Below are positions 29,092 through 38,849 of a DNA stretch of 64,000 nt, piece by piece. Each line of letters opens with the position of its first letter. The stretch's first letter is position 1. Both the position numbers and the translations under genes were made by a program. This DNA is from Anabaena sp. UHCC 0204 (GTDB taxonomy: Bacteria; Cyanobacteriota; Cyanobacteriia; Cyanobacteriales; Nostocaceae), in the NCBI RefSeq assembly GCF_009711975.1, contig NZ_VIKW01000013.1, positions 67,887-131,886 on the forward strand. Direction: 5' to 3'. The notes under the pieces were generated by a model. That model had not been told where the DNA came from, did no database searches, and saw nothing but the letters and a program-made list of their open reading frames with translations.

Positions 29092-30659
29092 AGATTATCT
29101 TCTAGATAAATATTTTGTATTAAAGAGAAATTTGCCCTAAAAATTACTATACCATTTAGGTTTAGTTCTAGTTCCAATTCACCTAATGGATTAGATGGTT
29201 CTACATTATAGTAATAAGGAATAAAAAACTCACTTCCAGAAACCTCATGTGTTTGCTGGAGAGCATATTCGTATGTAAGTTGCTTGATGATATCTAACCT
29301 ATATTTGTTGTCTGAGTTGGGATCTAGTTCTTTATTTTTATAAAACTCTAATGGGACATCTTTATAATCAATTATTTTTATAAAATTACCCTCTATAACT
29401 TTATTGTCAATTTTTTTTATCTTTGATTCTAAAATTAAATCAGGACGTAGAAACCGACGTAGTGCTTGACTTCTATTTCGTTTTTCCAACTTATCATACT
29501 TGGGGTGCAAGTAAACTAATGTTCCATCATTTAAATCAAATTCAATACAAAGCATTTCATCCCATTTAAATTTTTCTGCTACTTTTCCTAAAGATTTAGA
29601 ACTATTTGAATCTGTGGAATAAACCCATTGATTCCACCGTGTAAATCCACCATTAGCTTTACAGTTTCCAACTCGATTTTTCTCTTTCTCTTCTCTTTCT
29701 GGGTTATTATAATCTTTCAGAGGTATATCCGTGTCCGCATAGCAAATTTCGTTGCGGTATTTCTTAAAGAAATAGCTATGGCACATATCCTCCCAAATTA
29801 CAGAGAACCCATGTATTCCCCAAACTTCACCATCACCTTTCTCAGGATTTAGATCACCGTAAAGGAATGTTTCAATAGCTTCATAAATTCCCCAATAATC
29901 AGTATCTTTGTAATAGGTGTTCTTATCTATATTATCTAGTGCTTCTTTAAGAACATTAATAGTCTCCTCAAAGGTATTCTCGTCAAAAATAGACTGGTTA
30001 CTAGTTAAATAATCCTCCTTGAAGCCTTGAGCAAGAAAATGAATTTCTTGATTGCGGGCTTTAATATTATCTGGGACATCACCATTTAACTGCTCAACAA
30101 TCTCATCGAGAATATAACAATACAGGTTGACAATATCAGTGCTTTGATAGCGTATCGTTAAACACGGCAGATCCATTGCTTCAACATAAATTACATCGTC
30201 ATTCAGATAGATAGCACGATCTAGATATTTATGAATCTGAGAATAGTCGATGTCTTCACTACGTCTTACTTTTTTTTGAATGGAGTTGATTGCTAAGTCA
30301 TCGTAAGCTTCTAGAACTCGCTCAATCATTTTAATCTTACTGTAGAGTACACAAACATCTCCTTCCTCTGTTTGTATCTTGACTCCACCAGATGAAATAG
30401 TCGTTTGATCCTGTTCTCGCTGAAAGTCAGGTTGATTTCTGTTAAATCGGTTGGAGTCTAAATTATCGCGTTCAAACTTGCGAAAGGTACGATACATCTT
30501 AAAAAATAAATCTCGTACTGCGTTGAAGTCACCCTCTGGAAAATTATCAAAGCCATGTGGCAGACAAAACTCGAAATTTTCTCCAACTTTAGACTTACGA
30601 ATACCAATAAAAAAATCCTTAGAATCTTTGACCACATTAAAACTAGAAAAATCAAACAT
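29088..30659 (-). CDS. LlaJI/McrC-like restriction nuclease subunit
   Basis: 523 residues. The C-terminal third has a PD-(D/E)XK nuclease signature: FLRPDLILESK, then KIIDYKDVPLEFYK about 25 residues later. The middle part (WGIHGFSVIWEDMCHSYFFK) resembles LlaJI-type restriction subunits, which pair with McrB-like GTPases. It lies 51 bp after the AAA+ motor gene and overlaps the next gene by 4 bp. No DNA methyltransferase is nearby, which points to a type IV (modification-dependent) system or to an orphaned restriction half. Confidence 0.75.
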   Translation of the reverse strand: MFDFSSFNVVKDSKDFFIGIRKSKVGENFEFCLPHGFDNFPEGDFNAVRDLFFKMYRTFRKFERDNLDSNRFNRNQPDFQREQDQTTISSGGVKIQTEEGDVCVLYSKIKMIERVLEAYDDLAINSIQKKVRRSEDIDYSQIHKYLDRAIYLNDDVIYVEAMDLPCLTIRYQSTDIVNLYCYILDEIVEQLNGDVPDNIKARNQEIHFLAQGFKEDYLTSNQSIFDENTFEETINVLKEALDNIDKNTYYKDTDYWGIYEAIETFLYGDLNPEKGDGEVWGIHGFSVIWEDMCHSYFFKKYRNEICYADTDIPLKDYNNPEREEKEKNRVGNCKANGGFTRWNQWVYSTDSNSSKSLGKVAEKFKWDEMLCIEFDLNDGTLVYLHPKYDKLEKRNRSQALRRFLRPDLILESKIKKIDNKVIEGNFIKIIDYKDVPLEFYKNKELDPNSDNKYRLDIIKQLTYEYALQQTHEVSGSEFFIPYYYNVEPSNPLGELELELNLNGIVIFRANFSLIQNIYLEDNL

Positions 30660-30710
30660 AGAAATTAAAAATTTAGGCTAGTATTTCCACGTTATAGCTG
30701 AGTGGCACAG

Positions 30711-31754
30711 TCAGTTATTGAAGTTCATTATATTTTCAACAAAAATATTATGTAGTTTAGTGAAATCTCCAAAAGTTACCAGATTATCTTTTGTTACTTT
30801 TAGAAGCTCTACTAGTGGTTTTTTATCACGATTGAAAACGCTATCCCACAAAAAGAACATTAGTTTATTTTGTATTTGTTCAGAAGTAATAGGCTCTTTG
30901 ATAAAGTAATACCCAATTTGCTTGTCTTCAATTCCCCGAATCGAGGCATGATGACTTTTGATAAAGTTGTTAAGCTTTGTTTGAAGCTTTTTCCATTCAT
31001 CTTTGTTTAAAACTCCCTCGTCTCCATATGTCGCTTTAGGAGGCTTGGTGTTATCCCAGTTTACAAACTCCCAATCCCAACGACGCTTAAAAGCGCTATC
31101 CATGAAAAAAATGGAATTATCTGAAGTATTCATTGTGCCTAAGATAGATAGATTTGGAGGAATCCAAATAGTTCTATTTTCTAAGTCAATTTTCAAAAAC
31201 TTGATCTTTTCTTGAAAGTTTTTGAGAGTAACAGCATTAAAAGGGTGTAATTCATACTTTTCTATTTTTCCATCTTTTTCGTATAATTCAACTCCCATTA
31301 GTTCCAAAAGGCTTCTAAATTCAAGTTCAGTTATATTAATTCCATAGCTTGACCAACCATCTTTATCCCTATCCAATAGTTGAAAAACTGTTCCAAATAT
31401 CGCAGATGAATTACCGCGATTAATTTCATCTATAACCAAAGCTACATTCTTGGGTTCATCAATTTTAAATCCATTCTTGTCATGGGACTCAACTATGTTT
31501 TTATAAGCCTTGGATAGTGCTTTTAAAAAGTGTCCTTCATAGTATTTATACTCTACCCTCTCTTTTCTGGTAATTGGCACTAATTTGCCCATGAAATCCC
31601 CATAGGTATATTCTGGATGAAATACTGTTTTAATAATGTTTTCTCTATTTTCTTCATATATCTGTAAATGTTTAGGTATAATCTCGTAAACAATTCTATA
31701 GCTTTTACCAGTTCCAGGGCTACCGAAGATAATTTTTTGAATAGGTTGATTCAT
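30711..31754 (-). CDS. McrB-like AAA+ GTPase/ATPase of a restriction system
   Basis: 347 residues. It begins almost at once with Walker A (IIFGSPGTGKSYRIVYEI, residues ~9-26), so the N-terminal DNA-binding domain of classical McrB is missing. Walker B is VALVIDEINRGN. The McrB signature MNxxD appears as LGTMNTSDNSIFFMDSAFKRR, with its arginines. It is probably the motor that drives the nuclease encoded next. First gene of the operon; an AT-rich leader separates it from the divergent methyltransferase. Confidence 0.85.
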   Translation of the reverse strand: MNQPIQKIIFGSPGTGKSYRIVYEIIPKHLQIYEENRENIIKTVFHPEYTYGDFMGKLVPITRKERVEYKYYEGHFLKALSKAYKNIVESHDKNGFKIDEPKNVALVIDEINRGNSSAIFGTVFQLLDRDKDGWSSYGINITELEFRSLLELMGVELYEKDGKIEKYELHPFNAVTLKNFQEKIKFLKIDLENRTIWIPPNLSILGTMNTSDNSIFFMDSAFKRRWDWEFVNWDNTKPPKATYGDEGVLNKDEWKKLQTKLNNFIKSHHASIRGIEDKQIGYYFIKEPITSEQIQNKLMFFLWDSVFNRDKKPLVELLKVTKDNLVTFGDFTKLHNIFVENIMNFNN

Positions 31755-31908
31755 GATTGCTGATACCTGATAAACAACTATTAAAACTCAATGCAAATAT
31801 TATACATTAATACTGGGTGTGTCAACTAGCTGTATGTAAGCTGTAAAACTTTTTTACTCTCATCACCCCCTATCCGCTAAAATCAGAAATGCTGCGTTAT
31901 TCCTAATC

Positions 31909-33087
31909 ATGTCTGACTCCCAAGTAAGTGCTGCTGTTGCCAAACTTTACGACACCTATCCATTTCCCCCTGAACCGATTCTGGATGAACCGCCACCTGG
32001 TTATAATTGGCGTTGGAATTGGTTAGCCGCTTACAACTTCTGCATGGGTAGAAAACCACAAAAACAAGATATCCGTATTTTAGATGCTGGTTGCGGTTCA
32101 GGTGTGGGAACAGAATATTTAGTACATCTCAACCCACAAGCGCAGGTAGTGGGCATAGATTTAAGTGCGGGAACTTTAGAAGTAGCAAAAAAACGCTGTC
32201 AAAGCTCAGGTGCTGATCGTGTAGAATTCCATCATCTGAGTTTGTATGATGTGGAACAGTTGCCAGGGGAATTTGATTTAATTAATAGTGTAGGTGTATT
32301 ACATCACTTACCAGATCCCATTCGCGGTATTCAAGCCTTAGCCAAAAAGTTAGCCCCCGGTGGCTTAATGCACATTTTTGTCTATGGGGAATTGGGACGC
32401 TGGGAAATTCAACTCATGCAAAAAGCGATCGCTCTCCTCCAAGGTAGCAAAAAAGGCGATTACCGCGATGGTGTCGAAGTTGGTAGAAAAATATTCGCCT
32501 CTTTACCAGAAAACAACCGCATTGTCAAGCGGGAAAAAGAACGTTGGGCAATGGAAAACCAGCGAGATGAATGTTTTGCTGATATGTATGTGCATCCTCA
32601 AGAATTTGACTACAATATTGATACACTATTTGAATTAATAGATGCTTCCGGTTTAGAGTTTCTAGGGTTCTCAAATCCTGGTTTTTGGCAACTAGAAACC
32701 CTGCTAGAAAAAGCACCTGAGTTAATTGACCGGGCTAAAGAATTAAGTCAAAAAGAACGTTATAGATTGATAGAATTACTGAATCCTGAAGTTACCCATT
32801 ATGAATTTTTTCTTGGTCGTCCTCCCCTCAGTAAAACCGATTGGTCAGCAGATAGCACATTATTAGCAGCCATTCCTGAACTGAACCCCTGCATAGATGG
32901 TTTTCCTAGTCAATGTTTATTTAATTACGATTACCAAATTGTTAAATTATCAACAGCCGAATTTGAATTCATGCAAAGCTGTGATGGGAAATCTACCGTA
33001 GCAGAGATTTTAACCAAAGTGCAGTTTGGTTTAGATGGAGTTAGAAGTCTTTTGAAACAACAAATGATTTTACTGACACCTGGTTAA
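31909..33087 (+). CDS. Class I SAM-dependent methyltransferase
   Basis: 392 residues. The SAM site is ILDAGCGSGVGTEYLVHL (about 58-75), and VGIDLSAGTLEVAKKR, FDLINSVGVLHHLPDP and LAPGGLMHIFVYG complete the Rossmann motifs. The N-terminus (AAVAKLYDTYPFPPEP) and a C-terminal helical tail (STVAEILTKVQ, SLLKQQMILL) are features of a cyanobacterial methyltransferase group of unknown substrate. A partial copy of its 5' end lies at 28152 and a diverged copy of its 3' end at 34782. Its stop overlaps the stop of the convergent PIN gene. Confidence 0.85.
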   Translation: MSDSQVSAAVAKLYDTYPFPPEPILDEPPPGYNWRWNWLAAYNFCMGRKPQKQDIRILDAGCGSGVGTEYLVHLNPQAQVVGIDLSAGTLEVAKKRCQSSGADRVEFHHLSLYDVEQLPGEFDLINSVGVLHHLPDPIRGIQALAKKLAPGGLMHIFVYGELGRWEIQLMQKAIALLQGSKKGDYRDGVEVGRKIFASLPENNRIVKREKERWAMENQRDECFADMYVHPQEFDYNIDTLFELIDASGLEFLGFSNPGFWQLETLLEKAPELIDRAKELSQKERYRLIELLNPEVTHYEFFLGRPPLSKTDWSADSTLLAAIPELNPCIDGFPSQCLFNYDYQIVKLSTAEFEFMQSCDGKSTVAEILTKVQFGLDGVRSLLKQQMILLTPG

Positions 33088-34311
33088 TTAGAAGAGAACC
33101 AAACTTCGGGAAGTTCATCTACATCTTCCACCAAAAAATCTCGATACACCCAGATTCGAGAAGCATTGTAGAGATCACTAAGAATAGGCTTCAACACACC
33201 ATTTTTATCCCAAGGTTGAAGATCAGAATCTAGTTCGCAGAAACCCACCCATGAATGTCCTTGTTGTTGCAAATCCTCAGCCCTGACAAGAATTGCAGCC
33301 AATACAGCCATATCATAAGGTTTTAGAGAAGTATCCATTGCCCCAATAGACACTTGCCGTTCTAGCATAGATTCTGAAAGTGGAAAAACATTCAAATGTG
33401 GATGCTGGGCTAATTCTCTCAATCTTTCTGGAACTTTTGTTAATTCATTTGTAACCAATCCATCAAACTTATCAAAGACTCGAAACGCTGCATTAGCATC
33501 TTCTGTAGTCAGTTTCCCCTGTCTTTTCGCCCATTGGACAAATTTACGTAGATCGTTAGAATCAGTACGTGGAGTGAATCGTCGGGGTATAGTTTCACGT
33601 GCTTCTGTTAGGCAGATAGCAGGTAGATTTGACACTCTCAGGGCTAAAGCCACTGAGATTCTTGGTTCAACGAGTCCACTTAACTTAGAACCCTTGCGGT
33701 ATCTAAGCCAGAGGTGGTTCTCTCCCCAAGCGTTAACTTTCCCTCTGCCCGAAGGTAGTTGCATTACTGCAAATTTTGATTGAGTTTATAATTCTGTGTC
33801 GTCTAGCTCCCATGAAGATTTTACCTATTCGGAGGGCAGTCACTAGAACTATGGAATAGAACCCATATCTTCAGTTGTCAAGGACCAGAAAAGCCGTTAG
33901 GCAGTTAGGTTTTTATACAGGTTGATTACCATTCCTGTTGTGAACAGTATAACACCATTGAGAGCAAAGATAACAAAACTTCGCGCATCTCAACCAATCT
34001 TCATGAAAAGAAACACTCTATGCGGTTAAAACCGTGGTCAGTGAGCTTGCGATGCCCTGAGCCTGTCGAAGGGTCGAACTGCACGAGCGGTCACTGAACT
34101 TGTCGTTAGCGTAGCGTGGCGTTAGCCATAGTGTCGCTTATATCTCAGGTCTAAAGACACTGAGCTTTACTCTTACCGGATGCTCTTGTAACTCAAACTC
34201 TCCAGCTTCAGCAAGTTCAAGTAATTGAGCCGCTTGGGGAGTCTGTAAATGTTCAGGTTTAAGAATATCTACAACCCAGTTTGTTTCGACAAAAACCGCT
34301 TGAGGCTTCAT
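33084..34311 (-). pseudogene. PIN-domain toxin-like gene interrupted by an IS remnant
   Basis: The N-terminal 44 codons are at 34311-34180 (MKPQAVFVETNWVVDIL..., PIN motif with the first Asp). The remaining 180 codons are at 33626-33084, starting LPAICLTEARETIPRRF. Between them lies an IS200/IS605-like remnant. Joining 34180 to 33626 keeps the frame and gives a 224-residue protein with a smooth ELQEH-LPAICL junction. In its present state the first part runs into a stop after 13 foreign codons. The ATG overlaps the stop of the upstream gene (ATGA), so the two formed a unit. Metal-site acidic residues also occur in VGFCELDSDLQPWD. Confidence 0.82.
33627..34179 (-). mobile_element. IS200/IS605-type element remnant (MITE-like, ~553 bp)
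   Basis: On the minus strand the left end carries CTCAGTGTCTTTAGACCTGAG and the right end TCTCAGTGGCTTTAGCCCTGAGA followed by GTGTCAA, matching hairpin ends of this family. About 130 bp inside the right end could encode a short TnpB-like C-terminal tail (KVNAWGENHLW...VEPRIS). No transposase is complete. There is no target-site duplication, as expected for Y1-transposase elements. It also contains the TTAGCGTAGCGTGGCGTTAG palindrome fragment near 34105. Confidence 0.7.
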
Positions 34312-34775
34312 TTTGCAACTTTACTCCACCTTTGTCCACCAGCCCTGACTTCACCAAGTCGCAGAAGATTGATTATCCGTCCGCCAAACAAAGCTCTCAA
34401 ATCATCTGGTAAACTGTCCATACTGGTTTGCAGTTTCAATTTCTCTAACCATCGCTGAACTCGTGATTCAAACTCAAGGTAAGGGTTTCCCTTCCATTGC
34501 TCATCTGCTGGTGGTAACAAAGAATGTGGAAGTGTTGCTTTACCAACTACACGAATTGATGAACCATGAGAGTCATCAAAAGAATCCTGGAGGACAATAA
34601 CACGCTCTCCTGCCACAAGTAAACCAATGGAACAACCAAATTCAATCATTGAGCGTTCAAGCTGATTCATACCATATTGACGTTGCTTCCTGACATCATT
34701 GGATTTTACTTCAACGATCATCAAATATTCTCCATCTGGACTGGTGACAATAATATCTGGATGTGATATTTCCAT
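34308..34775 (-). CDS. PD-(D/E)XK nuclease-fold protein paired with the PIN gene
   Basis: 155 residues. HPDIIVTSPDGEYLMIVEVK near the N-terminus has the D...ExK spacing of restriction-endonuclease-like folds, with a conserved-looking Gln/Tyr stretch after it (RQYGMNQLERSM). The rest (IGLLVAGERVIVLQDSF) is beta-rich. It overlaps the following PIN gene by ATGA, which suggests a two-gene toxin-antitoxin or defence pair. Its start abuts the 3' remnant of a methyltransferase gene on the other strand. Confidence 0.65.
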   Translation of the reverse strand: MEISHPDIIVTSPDGEYLMIVEVKSNDVRKQRQYGMNQLERSMIEFGCSIGLLVAGERVIVLQDSFDDSHGSSIRVVGKATLPHSLLPPADEQWKGNPYLEFESRVQRWLEKLKLQTSMDSLPDDLRALFGGRIINLLRLGEVRAGGQRWSKVAK

Positions 34776-34781
34776 AGCAAT

Positions 34782-34924
34782 GCCGAAATATAGAACTTGA
34801 GTTCATGAACAAATCTGATTGTTCTGCCATATTGACTAACATTTTAGCCCAAGTCGAGCTAAACTTAAACGGAGTAAGACACCTCCTCAAACAACAACTA
34901 CTCTTACTAACCCCCCCTTCATGA
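34782..34924 (+). pseudogene. 3'-terminal fragment of a methyltransferase gene
   Basis: Translating 34799-34924 gives EFMNKSDCSAILTNILAQV, then a stretch ending LLKQQLLLLTPPS and a stop. This aligns with the last ~40 residues of the intact methyltransferase at 31909 (EFMQSCDGKSTVAEILTKVQ...SLLKQQMILLTPG). Upstream of 34782 the similarity ends at the start of the nuclease-fold gene. It is either the displaced 3' end of the copy broken at 28505 or a third copy. Confidence 0.75.
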
Positions 34925-35089
34925 AAAAACCAGTAACACCTCATTCTCTTGCCACTGACAACTGACAACTAACAACTGACCAAAAATAAGTTAATTGTTT
35001 TTTCCTAAAGTATTGTTACCGGATCGTGATATGATTCAGCTGACTGAATGTGCAGTCATCATATTTTAAATGTACTGGTTTCAAGTGCC

Positions 35090-35551
35090 GTGAGCCTGTC
35101 AGAAGAATCAATTGCGCCTACTCAGACAACACAACAAGATGCTCAGTCTGGTTCTGAAAACACAGAACCAGTAGACTCTTCCATGCAAGAGTTCTATCAA
35201 CTCTATAAAGAGTTGTTAGTAACCACACTTGTTTTAACAGGGGTAGTCTTTATCTCTGTCTGGATTGCTTACTCACTAAACATTGCTCTAAATTATTTAT
35301 TAGGGGCGTGTGCAGGTGTGCTTTACTTGAGGATGTTGGCAAAAGATGTTGAACGGTTGGGACGGGAAAAACAAGAACTGAGCAAAACTCGGTTAGCCTT
35401 GTTAGTAGTGCTGATTTTGCTGGGATCACGGTTAGATCAACTGCATATACTTCCCATATTCTTGGGATTTCTCACCTACAAAGCCACACTCATCATCTAT
35501 GTAGTTAGGGTAGCGTTAATCTCTGACTCATCCAAGCTCCGGCAACCTTAA
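35090..35551 (+). CDS. atp1: ATP synthase accessory protein I (Atp1)
   Basis: 153 residues from a GTG at 35090 ([16 protein letters not shown]); the longer reading from an ATG at 35048 adds 14 residues that look like leader. Four hydrophobic helices begin at about residue 45. This poorly conserved subunit stands first in cyanobacterial ATP synthase operons and is thought to help assemble the c-ring. The gene lies 52 bp upstream of the a-subunit gene. Confidence 0.85.
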   Translation: MSLSEESIAPTQTTQQDAQSGSENTEPVDSSMQEFYQLYKELLVTTLVLTGVVFISVWIAYSLNIALNYLLGACAGVLYLRMLAKDVERLGREKQELSKTRLALLVVLILLGSRLDQLHILPIFLGFLTYKATLIIYVVRVALISDSSKLRQP

Positions 35552-35603
35552 ACCGCTCCTATTCTCCAGGTAATATTGGAGAAACGATTGAATTGGAAAG
35601 AAA

Positions 35604-36359
35604 ATGCTGAATTTTCTGAACGTCTACTCCCTTCCACTTGCTGAATTGGAAGTTGGCAAACATCTGTACTGGCAAATAGGCAACTTAAAGCTACATGGTC
35701 AGGTGTTTCTCACTTCTTGGTTTGTTATTGGCGTGTTAGTCCTAGCTTCCGTCTTGGCAAGCAGTAACGTCAAACGGATTCCCAGTGGCGTACAAAACCT
35801 AATGGAGTACGCCCTAGAATTCATTCGAGATTTGGCCAAAAACCAGATCGGCGAGAAAGAATATCGCCCCTGGGTGCCATTTGTAGGCACTTTGTTTTTG
35901 TTCATTTTTGTGTCAAATTGGTCAGGGGCATTAGTTCCATTTAAGCTAATTCATCTGCCAGAAGGCGAACTAACAGCACCCACAAGCGACATCAACACAA
36001 CTGTTGCCTTAGCATTGTTGACATCATTAGCGTATTTTTACGCTGGATTCAGCAAAAAGGGTTTAGGTTATTTCGGTAACTATGTGCAACCAGTTTCGTT
36101 CATGTTGCCATTCAAGATTATTGAAGATTTCACCAAACCTCTGTCCCTAAGCTTCCGTTTATTCGGTAACATCTTAGCTGATGAACTGGTCGTGGGAGTG
36201 CTGGTACTACTAGTACCCTTGTTCGTGCCTCTGCCAGTAATGGCTTTGGGACTATTTACCAGCGCCATTCAAGCACTAATTTTTGCCACCCTCGCAGCTG
36301 CCTACATTGGCGAAGCGATGGAAGACCATCATGGCGAAGAGCATGAGGGAAACCACTAA
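35604..36359 (+). CDS. atpB: ATP synthase F0 subunit a
   Basis: 251 residues, five to six transmembrane helices. The proton-path arginine is in [20 protein letters not shown], and [20 protein letters not shown] is the conserved last helix. In the thylakoid membrane it forms the proton half-channels against the c-ring. Cyanobacterial papers call it atpI. Second gene of the operon; a 176-bp repeat-bearing spacer follows. Confidence 0.96.
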   Translation: MLNFLNVYSLPLAELEVGKHLYWQIGNLKLHGQVFLTSWFVIGVLVLASVLASSNVKRIPSGVQNLMEYALEFIRDLAKNQIGEKEYRPWVPFVGTLFLFIFVSNWSGALVPFKLIHLPEGELTAPTSDINTTVALALLTSLAYFYAGFSKKGLGYFGNYVQPVSFMLPFKIIEDFTKPLSLSFRLFGNILADELVVGVLVLLVPLFVPLPVMALGLFTSAIQALIFATLAAAYIGEAMEDHHGEEHEGNH

Positions 36360-36394
36360 ACCCCCTCAGATGAAAAGAGTCAGCTATTAGAGGA

Positions 36395-36495
36395 AACAGG
36401 AAATAGGTGACAGGTGACAGGTAACAGGTGACAGAAATTAGTCAACTGACAACCGATAACCGACAACTGACTACTGACCACTGACCACTGACAAA
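36395..36495. repeat. Heptamer repeat array between atpB and atpE
   Basis: Copies of AGGTGAC(A) and then of the complementary-type CTGACAA/CTGACCA heptamers. The two halves are partly inverted (GTGACAGG versus CAACTGAC) and could fold in the transcript. No ORF. Confidence 0.75.
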
Positions 36496-36523
36496 TACAA
36501 CACCCAACGTATCTCTAAATTAA

Positions 36524-36781
<258 letters not shown>

Positions 36782-36904
36782 TCACAACTGAGTTCTGAGT
36801 CTAGGCGTGAGTAATCACGTCTTTTGGAAAGTTATGAAATCTAACTCATAACTCATGACTCGGAACTCAGAACCAAAATTAATGTAGATAGGAATTAAGC
36901 AATC

Positions 36905-37396
36905 ATGACACACTGGATCACCTTATTGGCCGTGGAAGAAGTTGCCAAAGAAGGGGGACTGTTTGATCTAGATGCTACTCTGCCCTTAATGGCAATCCAG
37001 TTTCTAGTATTAGCCCTGATATTGAATGCAACTCTTTATAAGCCACTGGGTAATGCTATTGATGGCCGGAATGAATATATCCGTACCAACAAATTAGAAG
37101 CCCAAGAACGCTTATCAAAAGCACAAGCATTAGCCCAGCAATATGAGCAAGAACTTGCAGGTGCAAGACGAGAAGCTCAAAAAATTATTGCTGATGCCCA
37201 AGCTGAAGCTCAAAAAATCGCTGCTCAAAAAGTTGCGATCGCGCAACAAGAAGCTCAAGCCCAAAAAGAAAAAGCGGCTGGTGAAATTGAACAGCAAAAA
37301 CAACAAGCTCTAGCTTCATTGGAAACACAAGTAGATGCCCTGAGTCGCCAAATCCTAGAAAAGCTGTTAGGTGCTGATTTAGTCGGCCAACGCTAA
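36905..37396 (+). CDS. atpF2: ATP synthase F0 subunit b'
   Basis: 163 residues: a short N-terminus, one transmembrane helix (about 25-45, [20 protein letters not shown]), then a long Ala/Gln/Glu-rich coiled coil that makes the peripheral stalk. The b' form is specific to photosynthetic organisms and pairs with b. Called atpG in cyanobacteria. A HIP1 site (GCGATCGC) lies in the coiled-coil region. Confidence 0.94.
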   Translation: MTHWITLLAVEEVAKEGGLFDLDATLPLMAIQFLVLALILNATLYKPLGNAIDGRNEYIRTNKLEAQERLSKAQALAQQYEQELAGARREAQKIIADAQAEAQKIAAQKVAIAQQEAQAQKEKAAGEIEQQKQQALASLETQVDALSRQILEKLLGADLVGQR

Positions 37397-37414
37397 CTTG
37401 TGAACATGGTCATT

Positions 37415-37550
37415 GTTGGTGATAGGTGATAGGTGACAGGTGACAGGTAAGAGGTAGGAGGTAAGAGGTGACAGGTAACAGAAATGAGTCATCTAAAAAC
37501 TGACAACTGACGACTGACAACTGACAACTGACGACTGACAACTAGCAAAT
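37415..37550. repeat. Heptamer repeat array between b' and b
   Basis: About seven GTGACAG/GTAAGAG-type heptamers followed by about eight CTGACAA/CTGACGA heptamers, again in inverted complementary halves. The array fills most of the 201-bp spacer. Confidence 0.78.
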
Positions 37551-37597
37551 GACAAAAAATTTGGAAATTTGGCATCGCAGTTAGTGGATAAAGAATC

Positions 37598-38161
37598 ATG
37601 GGGACTTTTTTACTGTTGACGGCGGATATTGTCGCCGTCGGAGGTGAATTGGCTGAATCAGCTGGAGAAGGTGGGTTTAGTCTAAATACGAATATTTTAG
37701 ATACCAACCTGATTAACCTGGCCATTATTATTACTGTGCTGATCGTATTTGGACGCAAGGTTTTGGGTAGTAACTTAAAATCTCGCCGAGACAATATTGA
37801 ATCAGCAATTAAGAGTGCAGAGCAAAAAGTAGCAGAAACCGCCGCCAAACTGAAAGAGGCGCAGCAAAAGCTAGAACAAGCTCAAGCAGAAGCTCAATCA
37901 ATCAAACAGACCGCCGAAGTTAATGCCCAAACTGCTAAAGATGCAATTTTGGCACAATCTGCTGTAGATATTCAGCGGATGCAAGAAGCGGGAACGGCTG
38001 ATTTGAATTCAGAACTAGAAAGAGCGATCGCCCAACTCCGACAAAAAGTAGTGCTTCAAGCATTGCAAAAAGTTGAAGGAGAACTCAAAGATGGCATTAG
38101 CGATAATGCTCAACAAGTTTTAATTGATCGCAGCATTGCACAACTGGGAGGCGAGGTATGA
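37598..38161 (+). CDS. atpF: ATP synthase F0 subunit b
   Basis: 187 residues with a short N-terminal region, a membrane helix around residues 35-55 ([15 protein letters not shown]), and a long charged coiled coil. It forms the stator stalk as a heterodimer with b'. It overlaps the delta gene by 4 bp (ATGA at 38158-38161), indicating translational coupling. Confidence 0.95.
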   Translation: MGTFLLLTADIVAVGGELAESAGEGGFSLNTNILDTNLINLAIIITVLIVFGRKVLGSNLKSRRDNIESAIKSAEQKVAETAAKLKEAQQKLEQAQAEAQSIKQTAEVNAQTAKDAILAQSAVDIQRMQEAGTADLNSELERAIAQLRQKVVLQALQKVEGELKDGISDNAQQVLIDRSIAQLGGEV

Positions 38162-38712
38162 AAAGTAATGCAGCAATTGCTGAAATATCCCAGCCTTATG
38201 CACAAGCACTGTTGTCTATAGCTCAATCTCAAAACTTGACAGAAGAAGTGGGAGTAGATGCACGAACTTTTCTAGGCTTATTGACAGGGAGTCAAGAACT
38301 AAATAACTTTTTGGGCAACCCTTTTGTGAAGCCAGAGAACAAGAAAAATCTCCTCAAACAATTACTGGGAGAAGGTGTAAACCCTTACCTACGTAACTTT
38401 TTACTGCTGTTAGTAGACAGACGACGGATTGCCTTCTTAGAACCAATTTTACAGCAGTATTTGGCGCTGTTACGCCAGCTAAATCAAACCGTATTAGCGG
38501 AAATAACTTCTGCGGTTTCCCTGACAGAAGCCCAACAGCAAGCAATTACAGAAAAAGTAATCGCCCTCACCAAAGCTGCCAAAGTGGAACTAGAAACCAA
38601 AATAGACAGCGAGTTAATTGGCGGCGTGATTATCAAAGTTGGTTCTCAAGTAATTGACGCTAGTTTGCGTGGTCAACTCCGTCGTCTCTCCTTGCGTTTA
38701 AGCAGTAACTAA
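38158..38712 (+). CDS. atpH: ATP synthase F1 subunit delta
   Basis: 184 residues, soluble. [17 protein letters not shown] at the N-terminus and [20 protein letters not shown] near the C-terminus are family hallmarks. Delta links the peripheral stalk to the top of F1. Called atpD in cyanobacteria. It starts inside the b gene's stop. Confidence 0.95.
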   Translation: MKSNAAIAEISQPYAQALLSIAQSQNLTEEVGVDARTFLGLLTGSQELNNFLGNPFVKPENKKNLLKQLLGEGVNPYLRNFLLLLVDRRRIAFLEPILQQYLALLRQLNQTVLAEITSAVSLTEAQQQAITEKVIALTKAAKVELETKIDSELIGGVIIKVGSQVIDASLRGQLRRLSLRLSSN

Positions 38713-38815
38713 ATCGGTAATGGGTAATCGGTAATGGGTAATCGGTAATGGGTAATGGGTATAATTTGTCCCCAATCACCAATCACCAATCACCAATCAC
38801 CAATCACCAATTATC
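38713..38815. repeat. Heptamer repeat array between delta and alpha
   Basis: Copies of AATGGGT/AATCGGT followed by five copies of CAATCAC, an inverted complementary pair of arrays with the potential to form a long hairpin. Confidence 0.78.
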
Positions 38816-38849
38816 ATTAACTTCTTTGTGAAACTAATTAGCACAACAA

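Noticed and set aside
34711..34968. 85-codon minus-strand ORF upstream of the nuclease-fold gene
   Set aside because: It overlaps the methyltransferase 3' fragment and the start of a better gene, and its translation has no recognisable features.
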